From positions 2,521,091-2,585,090 of the forward strand of contig CAWHVD010000001.1 of assembly GCA_963832835.1 (NCBI GenBank): DNA of 64,000 nucleotides. The letters run 5' to 3'. Positions 1 through 8,800 of this stretch are shown in pieces. Under the pieces are notes generated by a model. It was not told the origin of the DNA, ran no database searches, and saw only the letters and a list, made by a program, of their open reading frames with translations. The stretch is from CAVPKN01 sp963832835. GTDB lineage: Bacteria; Chlamydiota; Chlamydiia; Chlamydiales; JAAKFR01. Made by a program: the position numbers and the translations under genes. Each line of letters opens with the position of its first letter. Position 1 is the stretch's first letter.

Positions 1-120
1 ATGACAGATTTGGATGATCGTTTCGAAGCCTATGTTTTGCACCTAAGAGAGAAAGGATCGTTCAAAAATGGCGTGTTATACTGTGCCAATTCGTGGCTTT
101 ATTTTTGATAAATAGTATAA
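1..120. repeat. 167-bp dispersed palindrome, family 1, truncated copy
   Basis: This is the right-hand two thirds of the dispersed repeat that is complete at 46502-46668. It shares the core around GATTTGGATGATCGTTTCGA and the segment CGTTCAAAAATGGCGTGTTATA. It ends in a degraded version of the terminus (TTTTGATAAATAGTATAA in place of TTTTCTGGAAATGGTATAA). The left part lies outside the window. No gene is supported in 121-395: two short overlapping open frames there look like chance. Confidence 0.85.
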
Positions 121-339
121 CGAGGGAGTTGCAAATTGGCTTTGAGGGCCAAATTTGATGATTTTGGAGCCGTCTTGGCTTCTTGCAAATCGACATATCC
201 TATTGGCCATAGGCGGATTACAAGAAATCCAAATCCAGCACCAAAGAGAGCTGGGTCACAAATGGAGTTTTGCAATTTCCTCTATTCAGGTAATCGCTCT
301 TGTTTGTGGGCGGCTCGCGACCAACTCCAAAAAAAATAT

Positions 340-369
340 TTGACATTGGAGGCACATTCAACCTAAAAT
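340..369 (+). promoter_or_regulatory. candidate sigma-70-type promoter for the gene at 396
   Basis: TTGACA at 340-345 is followed after 18 bases by TAAAAT at 364-369. This would place a transcription start near 376, about 20 bases before the preferred GTG start at 396. It is called from consensus match only. Confidence 0.5.
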
Positions 370-395
370 GAACCTCTGTGTGGGGGGATCATAAC

Positions 396-830
396 GTGCA
401 AAATCCAGACGAGCTTGAGACTGATTATCAGAAGTATATCAACGACTTAAAACGTTTTGTCCCCGATGGAGTTGTCGAAATCGACCTCTCCTTACTGCAT
501 GAATTAGGCCTGCTTTCTTGCGAAGAGCCCATGCTATCAGAAGACACGTCGTTGACTCATCACTTTTACGTTGTCGAATCCAACGACAAACTCACCCTCT
601 TCAACCAAAAGTATGTAGTGTGGATTGTACCTCAGTTAGTTGAAGAAATTCCCACCACCTTTACTCTGATCGCCTCTAATGACAAACAGCAAACACACCT
701 GGAAATGGTCTTTGCCACAACAGGCGTTTACAACCACTCAAGCTTAGTTCTCAGAATCTTAGAGAAATTCCTCGAGCAAATCGAAGAAAACGAGCAAGAA
801 ATTTGCCCCTACAACAGACCCTTTGCTTAA
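396..830 (+). CDS. conserved hypothetical protein, acidic, 144 aa
   Basis: An acidic soluble protein of 144 residues with no signal peptide or membrane segment. It starts MQNPDELETDYQKY. I could not assign it to a named family, though its style and position suggest a conserved chlamydial protein. The frame is open from a GTG at 378. I prefer the GTG at 396 because GGGGGG lies about 9 bases upstream and a good promoter lies at 340-369. The C-terminal third (LVLRILEKFLEQIEENEQE) is probably helical. The fold could be a type III secretion chaperone type (small, acidic, amphipathic C-terminal helix), but that is only a guess. No partner gene is adjacent. Confidence 0.6.
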   Translation: MQNPDELETDYQKYINDLKRFVPDGVVEIDLSLLHELGLLSCEEPMLSEDTSLTHHFYVVESNDKLTLFNQKYVVWIVPQLVEEIPTTFTLIASNDKQQTHLEMVFATTGVYNHSSLVLRILEKFLEQIEENEQEICPYNRPFA

Positions 831-915
831 ATCTCAGAAAAAAGAATCACCAGAGAGATCACAAACTCGACTTTAGGATTTTTTTAGTAAACATTTGATC
901 CTATTAAGCTTGTCG

Positions 916-1206
916 CAGCCCTACAGGCTGCATTGTATGTTTTAACGATTTCTCCCAGGGCGCTGCCCTGGGCTAACACTGTCCCAGCCCTACAGGCTGC
1001 ATTGTATGTTTCACCGATTTCTCCCAGGGCGTTGCCCTGGGCTAACACTGTCCCAGCCCTCCAGGCTGCATTGTATGTTTTAACGATTTCTCCCAGGGTG
1101 CTGCCCTGGGCTAACACTGTCCCAGCCCTACAGGCTGCATTGTATGTTTCACCGATTTCTCCCAGGGCGTTGCCCTGGGCTAACACTGTCCCAGCCCTCC
1201 AGGCTG
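916..1206. repeat. 69-bp tandem repeat, four full units plus a partial fifth
   Basis: Units begin with CAGCCC at 916, 985, 1054, 1123 and 1192, an exact 69-base period. Each unit holds two small inverted repeats: CAGCCCTACAGGCTG and CCCAGGGCGCTGCCCTGGG. Units 1 and 3 share TGTTTTAACG while units 2 and 4 share TGTTTCACCG, so the true repeating block is a 138-bp dimer. Because 69 is divisible by 3, both strands show long open frames made only of the repeat. I do not regard these as genes. Confidence 0.95.
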
Positions 1207-1278
1207 AATGGAGGCTTTGCAGAACAAAATAAGACGCGAACGCAATTGCTTTTCAACCTGAGAGGCTGAGATTGCAAT

Positions 1279-1305
1279 CCGGACGTGCAGATTTCCCGCA
1301 TCCGG
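1279..1305 (-). other. possible group II intron remnant (hairpin)
   Basis: On the minus strand this reads CCGGATGCGGGAAATCTGCA followed by CGTCCGG, a stem with a GGGAAATC loop region. It matches, as far as I remember, the GCCGGATG...GGGAAA...CACGTCCGG signature common in bacterial group II introns. No reverse transcriptase or domain V/VI is recognisable nearby, so this is a scrap at best. The rest of 1207-1550 holds only a direct repeat (TAGATGATTCGCG, twice near 1483-1507) and AT-rich sequence leading into the next gene. Confidence 0.35.
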
Positions 1306-1550
1306 CTTTCCTACTTACTTCAACCTTTAGCTATCATTAAGCCGATTTTGGATCATTCCCTATCCTCTCCGCGCTCTAGCATCTCTTATCCCCCTACGTG
1401 ATTTCGGCATCCCTTCCCCATCCTGCCGGCGTAGCCGATCCTGCCTCTCTTGTTATTTTTTTTTATCTTCACTTTCTGTGCTAGATGATTCGCGTTAGAT
1501 GATTCGCGCGATTAATTTTATCTTAATATTTTTTTAGTAGAATTGATTTT

Positions 1551-2891
1551 ATGATAAATGCGTCAAGTGATTCAACACGTTGCTGGCAAGGAACTACCTT
1601 CATAAAAGTAGGCGTAGCCCTAACGACTGTTCTTACCGCGACCGCGGTTGCCCTGATTGTTTTGGGGCATTTAAAGATGAATGTCCTTCTTTTACCCAGT
1701 TACGGCGTTGCGGGTGGAGCAGGTTTAATAGGTCTACTGACTCTTATCCAGTATCTTCAAAATAAATGTGTTTACTCATGGCTCACAACACCTGTCACTC
1801 CAAAGCCGGATGCTTCCATCAGCAGATCTGCGCAGCAGCCACCAGACCGCTCCAGATTTAAAGAAATCGTTGCTTTGCCCAATGATATACATTTGGGTAG
1901 ACTCAAGATCGTAGAGATACTGCCTTTTCATCATATCCAATTAAATCCAAATGACCTAAATAGATTAAGAATCCCCGATAGATCTTACATTTATCTCGGA
2001 GATTATGTATTCACCGCCTATGCTGCACCCGAGATTCAAGAAGGGTGTATCGGCATGTCGCTATCCAACCGATTTACGTTAACTGGGTTCAAACCAATTC
2101 CTAACGTGCTGCTCGAAAGAGGCATCATCACCCCTTTTCGTGGGACAGCTCCTGCCACAGATCGTCTCAAGCTAGTAGTGGTGAGAGATTCTATGAACGA
2201 AGCGCTCTTTTACGATCCCATGTATTTGCAACAGCAATTGGTTCCGAAATTGCAAGGACACATCTTTACACATCAACAACTGCTTGATACAATTACCCTC
2301 GGGGGTTGCGATCTTCGTTTAAAGGTAGAAGAGATCGATTTAGGAGAATATAGAACCGTAGGAGCCCAAACAATCATCAACTTGATTGATGGGGGTTATT
2401 CACCTTTCCTCATCCCCCTCGATAAAACAGTTCCCATCGAAGCAGCTACCTTAACCTTTGATCTTACAGGTGCAACACAGTTCGAGGGTAATAAGTGTTT
2501 GCAGTTGTTCCCCAAAACAGATGGTGAGCTATCAAAGACCGAGATCCGACTTCTTATGAGATTAGGAATAGATCCCTCAGAAATCTCAGAAAAACCCAAT
2601 ATCATCCCTCATGAACTTCCAGATCTAAATACCCTCCAACCGCACATACTGAAAAAAGTGCAGGGCATGAAATCTGGGGTCTGGTCATTACCTGACACTA
2701 TTGGCCTGGTCTCAACAAAGGCATTTTGGAAGGTTGGGGAAGAGTTTGATTTTGAGGCTGAGGGTATTAGCTACACCATGCGCCTTGCGAGCATTCAAGC
2801 TAAGGGGCGGAGCGTTTCCTGTGCAACAGTAGGCTTGCTCTCTAACACTCCGCAAGAGCTGGTGATCAGACCTATCCCATCAACATTGTAA
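1551..2891 (+). CDS. candidate inclusion-membrane (Inc-like) protein, 446 aa
   Basis: A 446-residue protein of unknown family. Residues about 17-41 and 46-68 form two closely spaced hydrophobic helices separated by a very short turn. The remaining 370 or so residues are soluble with no recognisable domain. A bilobed hydrophobic hairpin without a classical signal peptide is the hallmark by which chlamydial Inc proteins are predicted; these are type III secreted and inserted in the inclusion membrane with both ends facing the host cytosol. In Inc proteins the hairpin is often N-terminal, as here. The start is ATG at 1551 with no clear ribosome site. The 3' end overlaps rsbW (opposite strand) by 12 bases. 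The alternative is an ordinary two-helix inner-membrane protein. Confidence 0.6.
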   Translation: MINASSDSTRCWQGTTFIKVGVALTTVLTATAVALIVLGHLKMNVLLLPSYGVAGGAGLIGLLTLIQYLQNKCVYSWLTTPVTPKPDASISRSAQQPPDRSRFKEIVALPNDIHLGRLKIVEILPFHHIQLNPNDLNRLRIPDRSYIYLGDYVFTAYAAPEIQEGCIGMSLSNRFTLTGFKPIPNVLLERGIITPFRGTAPATDRLKLVVVRDSMNEALFYDPMYLQQQLVPKLQGHIFTHQQLLDTITLGGCDLRLKVEEIDLGEYRTVGAQTIINLIDGGYSPFLIPLDKTVPIEAATLTFDLTGATQFEGNKCLQLFPKTDGELSKTEIRLLMRLGIDPSEISEKPNIIPHELPDLNTLQPHILKKVQGMKSGVWSLPDTIGLVSTKAFWKVGEEFDFEAEGISYTMRLASIQAKGRSVSCATVGLLSNTPQELVIRPIPSTL

Positions 2892-3281
2892 GGAAAAGGT
2901 TAGGCGTAGAACGTTTTCGTCATCGATGCGTTGATAATAAGCCTCATCGATCGCTTTGCGAATCAAGAAAATACCTAAACCTCCGACTCGTCTATCTAAC
3001 ACAGATTTGTCCAGTTGTGGATTGATCTCTGCGTCAATGGGGTTAAAAGGGACACCTTGATCGCGTAGAACGATCTCTAATCGCTGCCCCTTACAGGAAC
3101 AGACAATGGAAAGAGGGCCTTTTTGCTGAGGATAGGCATAGGAGATGATATTGACAATCGCCTCTTCACAAGCCAGCTCCATTTTGAGCAGCGCTTTTTC
3201 ACCCATGCCATGCAGCTTTGCTTCTGAGCGAAGATAGTGCATCATCGAGTCGAGTGCATTGAGGTCTGCCAAAAATTCCAT
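2880..3281 (-). CDS. rsbW: anti-sigma factor kinase RsbW-like
   Basis: A 133-residue GHKL-type ATPase of the RsbW/SpoIIAB anti-sigma family. The N box reads ELACEEAIVNIISYAY, the G1 region reads LRDQGVPFNP and the G2 region reads RVGGLGIFLIRKAID. In Chlamydiae, RsbW-type kinases belong to a partner-switching network with STAS proteins (RsbV) and the phosphatase RsbU. That network is thought to control a sigma factor or metabolic state during development. No RsbV or sigma gene is adjacent. It lies upstream of the lptE-like gene's 3' side on the same strand, as I recall for the C. trachomatis CT549-CT548 order. Its stop region overlaps the 3' end of the convergent gene at 1551-2891. Confidence 0.85.
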   Translation of the reverse strand: MEFLADLNALDSMMHYLRSEAKLHGMGEKALLKMELACEEAIVNIISYAYPQQKGPLSIVCSCKGQRLEIVLRDQGVPFNPIDAEINPQLDKSVLDRRVGGLGIFLIRKAIDEAYYQRIDDENVLRLTFSLQC

Positions 3282-3313
3282 CTTACTAGGTCTCTTTGAG
3301 GTATCTTGGGATA

Positions 3314-3868
3314 CTACCAGCAGTTATTGACGTAGTCCACTATCTTTTCAGCGAGTAGCTTGTAGAGAGGAGGGAAGGCTGCATCTTGGGCCATATTGTG
3401 CATTTCGAACTGTCCCAAGGAAAAACTATTGTCATTCACGTTACCCAGGTCAGACTCAAAGTCATAGTCCAGAGATGCCCAGATCTCAAGTGGCCCAAAA
3501 AGGCAGGTACCTGATCTCCGGTCAATGAGCGAAACCTGAGCCTTCATCGTTAATCGCGCTTCGTTGGCTGTGGTCACTTTGGAGGTTCCCCCATCATTCC
3601 TATCCGGGGCATAGATAAATCCAATATTGAAGTCATCTGGGGCAAAAAGGCAAACCTTGAGCGTCAAATCGGCTCCGGAAGAGGCATAGCGTAAGCTTCC
3701 TCGAGTTGTTACTGCGCGCACCAAGGCTGCTGTGAAAAGCCCCTTCTCATCTCCTGCGGCGTAAGGAACACAAACTGTTGAGTAGCGTTCAAGAATTTCG
3801 CCCCGTCCCCAGCGGTATCCACAGGCAGTAAGAGTGACCATGATGAGGCAGAGCAGGCAAAATCTCAT
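3314..3868 (-). CDS. LptE-like LPS-assembly lipoprotein
   Basis: A 184-residue lipoprotein. The N-terminus is a short signal peptide ending in the lipobox LTAC, followed by GYRWGRG, the CGY(R/H) start typical of LptE. In the family, LptE sits in the outer membrane as the plug of the LptD pore and helps place lipopolysaccharide on the cell surface. The rest of the sequence is divergent, so the assignment rests on size, lipobox and context. Its ATG overlaps the stop of the upstream TPR/BamD-like gene by 4 bases, so the two are probably co-translated. As I recall, the same pair is found in C. trachomatis (CT547/CT548). Confidence 0.65.
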   Translation of the reverse strand: MRFCLLCLIMVTLTACGYRWGRGEILERYSTVCVPYAAGDEKGLFTAALVRAVTTRGSLRYASSGADLTLKVCLFAPDDFNIGFIYAPDRNDGGTSKVTTANEARLTMKAQVSLIDRRSGTCLFGPLEIWASLDYDFESDLGNVNDNSFSLGQFEMHNMAQDAAFPPLYKLLAEKIVDYVNNCW

Positions 3869-4821
3869 GCGAGTTTCTTGCTGGGGATCACCAGTTTGGC
3901 TAGCCTCTCACCACTTCTTGCAGCCGCTTTTGTCTCAGGGTATCTATAAATGGCATCTTGATAGTAGATCGCAGAAGCGTGAGGTTTCTTTTTGCGCTCA
4001 TAAAACCTTCCGGTATCAAAGAGGCTTTGGGCATACACTTCTTGCATAGCAATTAGTGTTTGATGCGCTTGCTCTACCCTTTCATCGGATGGAAAGGATT
4101 TCCCGAAACGTTGAATGTTGATTTGGGCAAGAGCAATTAAATCGGGATTCTGCGATTCTCGGCGGCTCTGTTCTAAGTAAATTTCGGAAATGCGCAGATA
4201 ACTCTCGGCTGACAAGGTATGTTTGGGAAATCTTCGCGCCAAGGTCTGAAGTGCTTCAATGCTTTCACGGTATTCTCTTCTAACCCTAAGCAATTCAGCC
4301 TTGCGGTAGAGCGCGACAGCTGCTAAATCTTGTGCAGGAAGTGCCGCTATGATTTCGTCAAAAAGGGTGACAGCGTCCGATTTTGCAGGTGCCCATTTTG
4401 GAAGCTTTTGCATGCCGAACATGTGCTTCTTCTTCCCCTCGGCGTACGCACCTGCGATCTCCAACTTATACTCAAATACTTTTTCAAAATGTTTAAGTTT
4501 TCCACCCAACGCTAGATATTTATTGAATTGTTTATTAGACAGATCGATCTCCCCTAATTGGAAATGACATACGCCTGTATAAAAAAGCGCGTCGCTTGCA
4601 AAAGGTGATTCCGGATAGTGATAAATGACAATCATGAAATGGGTAAGCGCTTCATCCCATTGACTGGCATGAAGTTGTTGATCTCCCTGATCATAATGCT
4701 CTTGCATCGACAAGGTGGGAACATAACGCTCCGGTGACCATTTACCACTTACATGGCTATACCCTCCAAACATGAAAATGGGGATTAACGCTAGGGACAA
4801 AAATAAGGGGAACAGACGCAT
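3865..4821 (-). CDS. BamD/YfiO-like TPR protein, envelope assembly
   Basis: A 318-residue exported protein with a hydrophobic N-terminus (MRLFPLFLSLALIPIFMFGG) and several TPR-like helix pairs, for example around WDEALTHFMIVIYHYPESPFASDALFYTG and SAIYYQDAIYRYPETKAA. BamD-type proteins help insert beta-barrel proteins into the outer membrane. There is no clear lipobox cysteine here, unlike canonical BamD, so it may stay anchored by its uncleaved signal or be periplasmic. I prefer the ATG at 4821, which has GGAG seven bases upstream, over an in-frame TTG at 4833. It is the first gene of a coupled pair with the lptE-like gene. Confidence 0.65.
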   Translation of the reverse strand: MRLFPLFLSLALIPIFMFGGYSHVSGKWSPERYVPTLSMQEHYDQGDQQLHASQWDEALTHFMIVIYHYPESPFASDALFYTGVCHFQLGEIDLSNKQFNKYLALGGKLKHFEKVFEYKLEIAGAYAEGKKKHMFGMQKLPKWAPAKSDAVTLFDEIIAALPAQDLAAVALYRKAELLRVRREYRESIEALQTLARRFPKHTLSAESYLRISEIYLEQSRRESQNPDLIALAQINIQRFGKSFPSDERVEQAHQTLIAMQEVYAQSLFDTGRFYERKKKPHASAIYYQDAIYRYPETKAAARSGERLAKLVIPSKKLA

Positions 4822-4891
4822 TCTTTTCTCCAAAAAAGAGGAAAGGGATCATAATGGGTGGCATAGGTTACTGTCAAACAGAGATAAATGC

Positions 4892-5797
4892 ATGTTAAAA
4901 TATTTAGTCACAGGCGGATGCGGTTTTATTGGATCCCATGTTAGCGACAGACTTTTAGAAGAGGGCCACCAAGTCCGCATTTTAGATAACTTGATTAACA
5001 GTTCCAAACAATATCTGCCGCCACAAGCTGAGTTCATGAACGGGTCCATTACCGACGATGCGATCTTAAAACAAGCCCTCCAAGGTGTCGATGGTATCTT
5101 TCATTTAGCAGCTCTTGTTTCTGTGACCGACTCTGTCGCCCATTGGCATGAAAATCACCAGGTTAACTGCGCTGCCACCATCCGCTTGCTGGAGCTTGCA
5201 TCTGGCTTGCCCATTGTATTTGCCTCTTCCGCTGCCATCTATGGAGACACGCCTGAGCTACCGCAGCGCGAAGAGACTATCCCCCGCCCCCTCTCTCCCT
5301 ATGCCATCGATAAGCTCACGTGTGAGATGCATGCCAAACTTGCTTGGGATTTGTACCGCACCCCCTCGGCCAGCTTTCGCTTCTTTAATGTTTATGGCCC
5401 ACGTCAAAACCCCTCATCCCCTTATTCCGGAGTCATTTCTAAATTTGCAGATCTTCTTGCCCACCATGCCCCCATCACTATCTATGGTGATGGCAATCAA
5501 CGTAGAGACTTCGTCTACGTGAAAGATGTCGCAGAAATCCTGGTCCAAACCATGTCCCCAAACTTGAGCGGAGCGCATATCTACAACCTGTGTACAGGCC
5601 ATTCCATCTCGATCAATGAACTTGCCGACTTGATGGGACAGATCGCAGGCATCACTATCAAAAAAGAATATGCCCCTTCTCGGGCAGGTGAGATCCTGGT
5701 CTCCTGCGGAGATCCCTCCAAGGCCCTTAAAACTCTAGGCCTCCAACCTCGCACTCCCCTCAAACAAGGCCTCTGCGAATTAATGCATTCTCCATAA
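4892..5797 (+). CDS. NAD-dependent epimerase/dehydratase (extended SDR, GalE-like)
   Basis: A 301-residue extended short-chain dehydrogenase acting on nucleotide sugars. The N-terminal NAD-binding motif is TGGCGFIGSH. The active-site serine region is FASSAAIYGD, and the catalytic tyrosine-lysine pair is in SPYAIDK. RFFNVYGPRQ and RRDFVYVKDVAE are typical of UDP-glucose 4-epimerase and related enzymes. The exact sugar is not decidable from sequence. The frame is open from 4772, but the protein fold starts at MLKYLVTGG, so ATG 4892 is used. The gene ends 11 bases before the giant NACHT gene, suggesting one transcript. As I recall, C. trachomatis has an outer-membrane protein gene (CT546) in this interval instead. 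Confidence 0.85.
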   Translation: MLKYLVTGGCGFIGSHVSDRLLEEGHQVRILDNLINSSKQYLPPQAEFMNGSITDDAILKQALQGVDGIFHLAALVSVTDSVAHWHENHQVNCAATIRLLELASGLPIVFASSAAIYGDTPELPQREETIPRPLSPYAIDKLTCEMHAKLAWDLYRTPSASFRFFNVYGPRQNPSSPYSGVISKFADLLAHHAPITIYGDGNQRRDFVYVKDVAEILVQTMSPNLSGAHIYNLCTGHSISINELADLMGQIAGITIKKEYAPSRAGEILVSCGDPSKALKTLGLQPRTPLKQGLCELMHSP

Positions 5798-5808
5798 GGT
5801 AAAATATT

Positions 5809-8800
5809 TTGTTCATTAACAGCATAGGTAGGGGTGCTTTTTACCCCCGCTTCACAAGAAACTTTTTTAGATACTCAAAAGGAATCCCTCCCTTAAAAAC
5901 GCATCAGCTAGCCCTTCGTTCTTTTTCCCTGCCTCCAACGAGTTCAAAAAAAATAACAAAAGCAATCTCCTATGAAATTTTAGACCATCCACTTATAGCT
6001 GCAGAAACCTCGCTACACTTGCTACAGCAAGACGTAGCTAATAAAGAGATGTGCACTCAAAAAATTCAGACATTGCTAGAGCAGGAACGGACGCACAAAA
6101 ACCCCCAGTTCTTTGACTTCTTAGAAAATCTTGACCGCACCTTACTAGTCAAATTGCAGCATCATGGAGAGACCTTCAAAGAGCTTCTTCTTCTAAAAGA
6201 TGCCACCAGAATGTGTTTTGAGGAACATTTACATATCATTAAAGCAGCCTCTCCGCGAAAAACAAATACCACCTGTTTTGTCTGTTTTGCTTTAGAAGCT
6301 AACGTAGAAAATTGGCTGAGTAAAGTCTTTGTTCCAGATCTTACACGAATAGGAATCGAGCCTGTTTATGGTCCATGGGATCTCTCACATGACATGGATC
6401 TGAATGCCTTCCAAAGCCAAATAAGACATACCGATCTTGCTCTTATCGTATGCACTCCCGGTCTTAAGAAAAAATGCACAGAAAGAGTGAAAGCAATTAC
6501 AGGATGTGTCCAGGAGGTCCGTATTGCCCTAGAACGATACAACGATGACGATAAGCAAGGCACCTTATTTACGGTGCTTTTGCATGGGAAACGCAAAGAC
6601 TGCATTCCCACACCGATTTTAGAGCCCATTTTTGCAGCAAAATTCGAAGTGCTCAACAACGAGAGGACAACAGAGCTGTATGATTATTACTCCAAGGCAT
6701 TCCGTATGTTTGCATCTCTTGCGGGAATACCTAGCAAAGATGCAGGAGAATTGAAGGAAGCCTTCATTGAGACAGCCTCTACTAGAATATTTGGCAATGG
6801 GCTTGATGCACAGGTCGTGAGGAGTTGGAGCGAAGAGCGTTATCGCAAAGGAATGGGTGAGCTTGGAAAATTCATGGCTCCTAATCCTGAGCCCTCGGTC
6901 ACAAATACAAAAAAAGCAGATCCACAGATCCCAAGGATCTGTAAAACGCGTTTTGATGCTGAGCATTATCTGAACCTTGCGCAAAAAAATGAGAATGCTG
7001 CCTCAGCTGTCGGATACATAAAAAAAGCTCTCTCATATTTTAAAAAAACAGATCCTGGCCTTCACTACGCCCATTTTTTAGAAAAAATGGACAGAAAATT
7101 TTTAGTAAGACTTGTAGAACAAGACAAAGCACAAGCCCGGATTTCTCGCACTTTTTCGGAGAAAATCGAACCTCTGGAGGTTGAGATTGCTCTTCCGATA
7201 GGCGTTGACAATGTTCGAGCAACATGGCCTCGTCTGTCGGAAAAGCAAGATCGGCCTTCAGAGTGTTCGAGTTTCCCGAGAAAGTGTGAGAAATCCGGGC
7301 TAGAGCCTATCCTGCTTGAAAAGGATGCCGTGCGCATGACCTTCGAAAAGATACTAGTCCATTTTGCCAAGCTGCCTTCTATACCCACCTGTTTTATCTG
7401 CTGTAATCCTCAAGAAGAGGAAGTGGTATCTTGGGTCCATCATGTATTGGCATCCGATCTCGAAAAAATTGGAGTACGCCCGATCTATGCTCAGAAAGAT
7501 CTCTCCCACACAGGCGATTACAAAAGCTTCCAAGCACAGGTCCGTACAGCCGATAGGATAATCATCGTATGTACACCAGCTCTAAAAGAGAAATGCACAC
7601 CGGGCAATCTTACTGGAGTGGCACAAGAAATCCGTCTTGCAAGAGAGAGGTATAACCAGCCCGAACCTGGTATTTCACTTCTCTATAAACAAGGCAACCG
7701 CGCATCCTCTTGCCCGGATCCAGTCTTTGAGCCCATTTTTGCGGGCGAATATGCACATTCTGATCATCCTATAGAAAAAAACGTCTCCAATTATTATGAG
7801 ATGGCCTTTGAGTTTTTTGCACCGATGAAAAAAATCTCTAATCGAGAGGCCCTTAGACTAAAAGAGCATTTCATAGATGAGGTCCACAAGATCCTCGCCG
7901 GACAAATCAATAAAAATGAAGTAGAGCAATGGAAAGCGATTCGCTTTACCCAAATAGAGATGAACACACTCGAAGCGCTCCAAAAGATCTATGCGCGCAT
8001 CGAAAACACACAACCCCATCTTCTGATTCAAGAAGATCTCAGGATGCATTACGCTTCCAAGAAATACCTCTCTCTTCTGGTTTCGCAAAAAGAAATCCCC
8101 ATCGAACAGCTCTATACCCGTCTAGCGATCATTGGCGAAGCTGAGAAAAAAAAGAAAAAGACGGAAGCTCAAGAAGCGAAAAACGATCATTCTTTAGGTC
8201 AAATCGAGGATCAAAGACCTTTAGTGCACGAATCGTTCTTTGAGCCCAAGCAAGCCCTGCTCCTTGAGGAACTATTTAAGCATGATCAGTTAAAAGGAGC
8301 TACAAAACGGATCTTGATTCAGGGATCCGCAGGGATTGGTAAAAGTACCTTGTGTCATCATATAGCCTACCGTTGGGCCCAAAAAACACTCTTTAAAGAA
8401 TTTGAGTATCTGCTTTGGCTTCCTCTGCACCGTCTTGATAAAAATAATATGCGTTTGATGCAAAACCCTACCTGGCATGACTACGTCGCTCATGAGTGTG
8501 GACTTGAAAGCGCACAAGCACGTGCTCTGTTTAGCAACGAAGCAAATCAGAAAAAGACTCTTGTCTTACTGGATGGCTATGACGAATTATCTTCAGATGC
8601 AACAAATCCAAACGGATGTTTTTATCCTATCTTGAAGGTGTTGAAAGAGTTTCCCAATGTCATCATCACCTCAAGGCCTCGAGAGATCGGTGGTTTCACA
8701 AAAAATTGTGATTTAGAGCTTTTAGGCTTCGACTCGCAGGGCATTAAAGAGTATATCGAGCATTTTTTTTCGGAAGATCAACAAGAGACGGCTAATCAGG

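Noticed and set aside
136..366. Two overlapping open frames of 76 and 62 codons
   Set aside because: They overlap in different frames, have unusual composition, no recognisable family, and the likely promoter for the next gene lies at their end.
916..1206. Possible CRISPR array
   Set aside because: Units are contiguous 69-base tandem copies with no unique spacers and no cas genes nearby.
884..1232. Long open frames on both strands over the 69-base repeat (about 100 codons each)
   Set aside because: They consist only of repeat units; the period is a multiple of three, so open frames appear automatically. No ribosome site or non-repeat sequence supports a gene.
7040..7388. Minus-strand frames over the palindrome in the NACHT gene
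   Set aside because: Same reason: shadows of the palindromic element, not genes.
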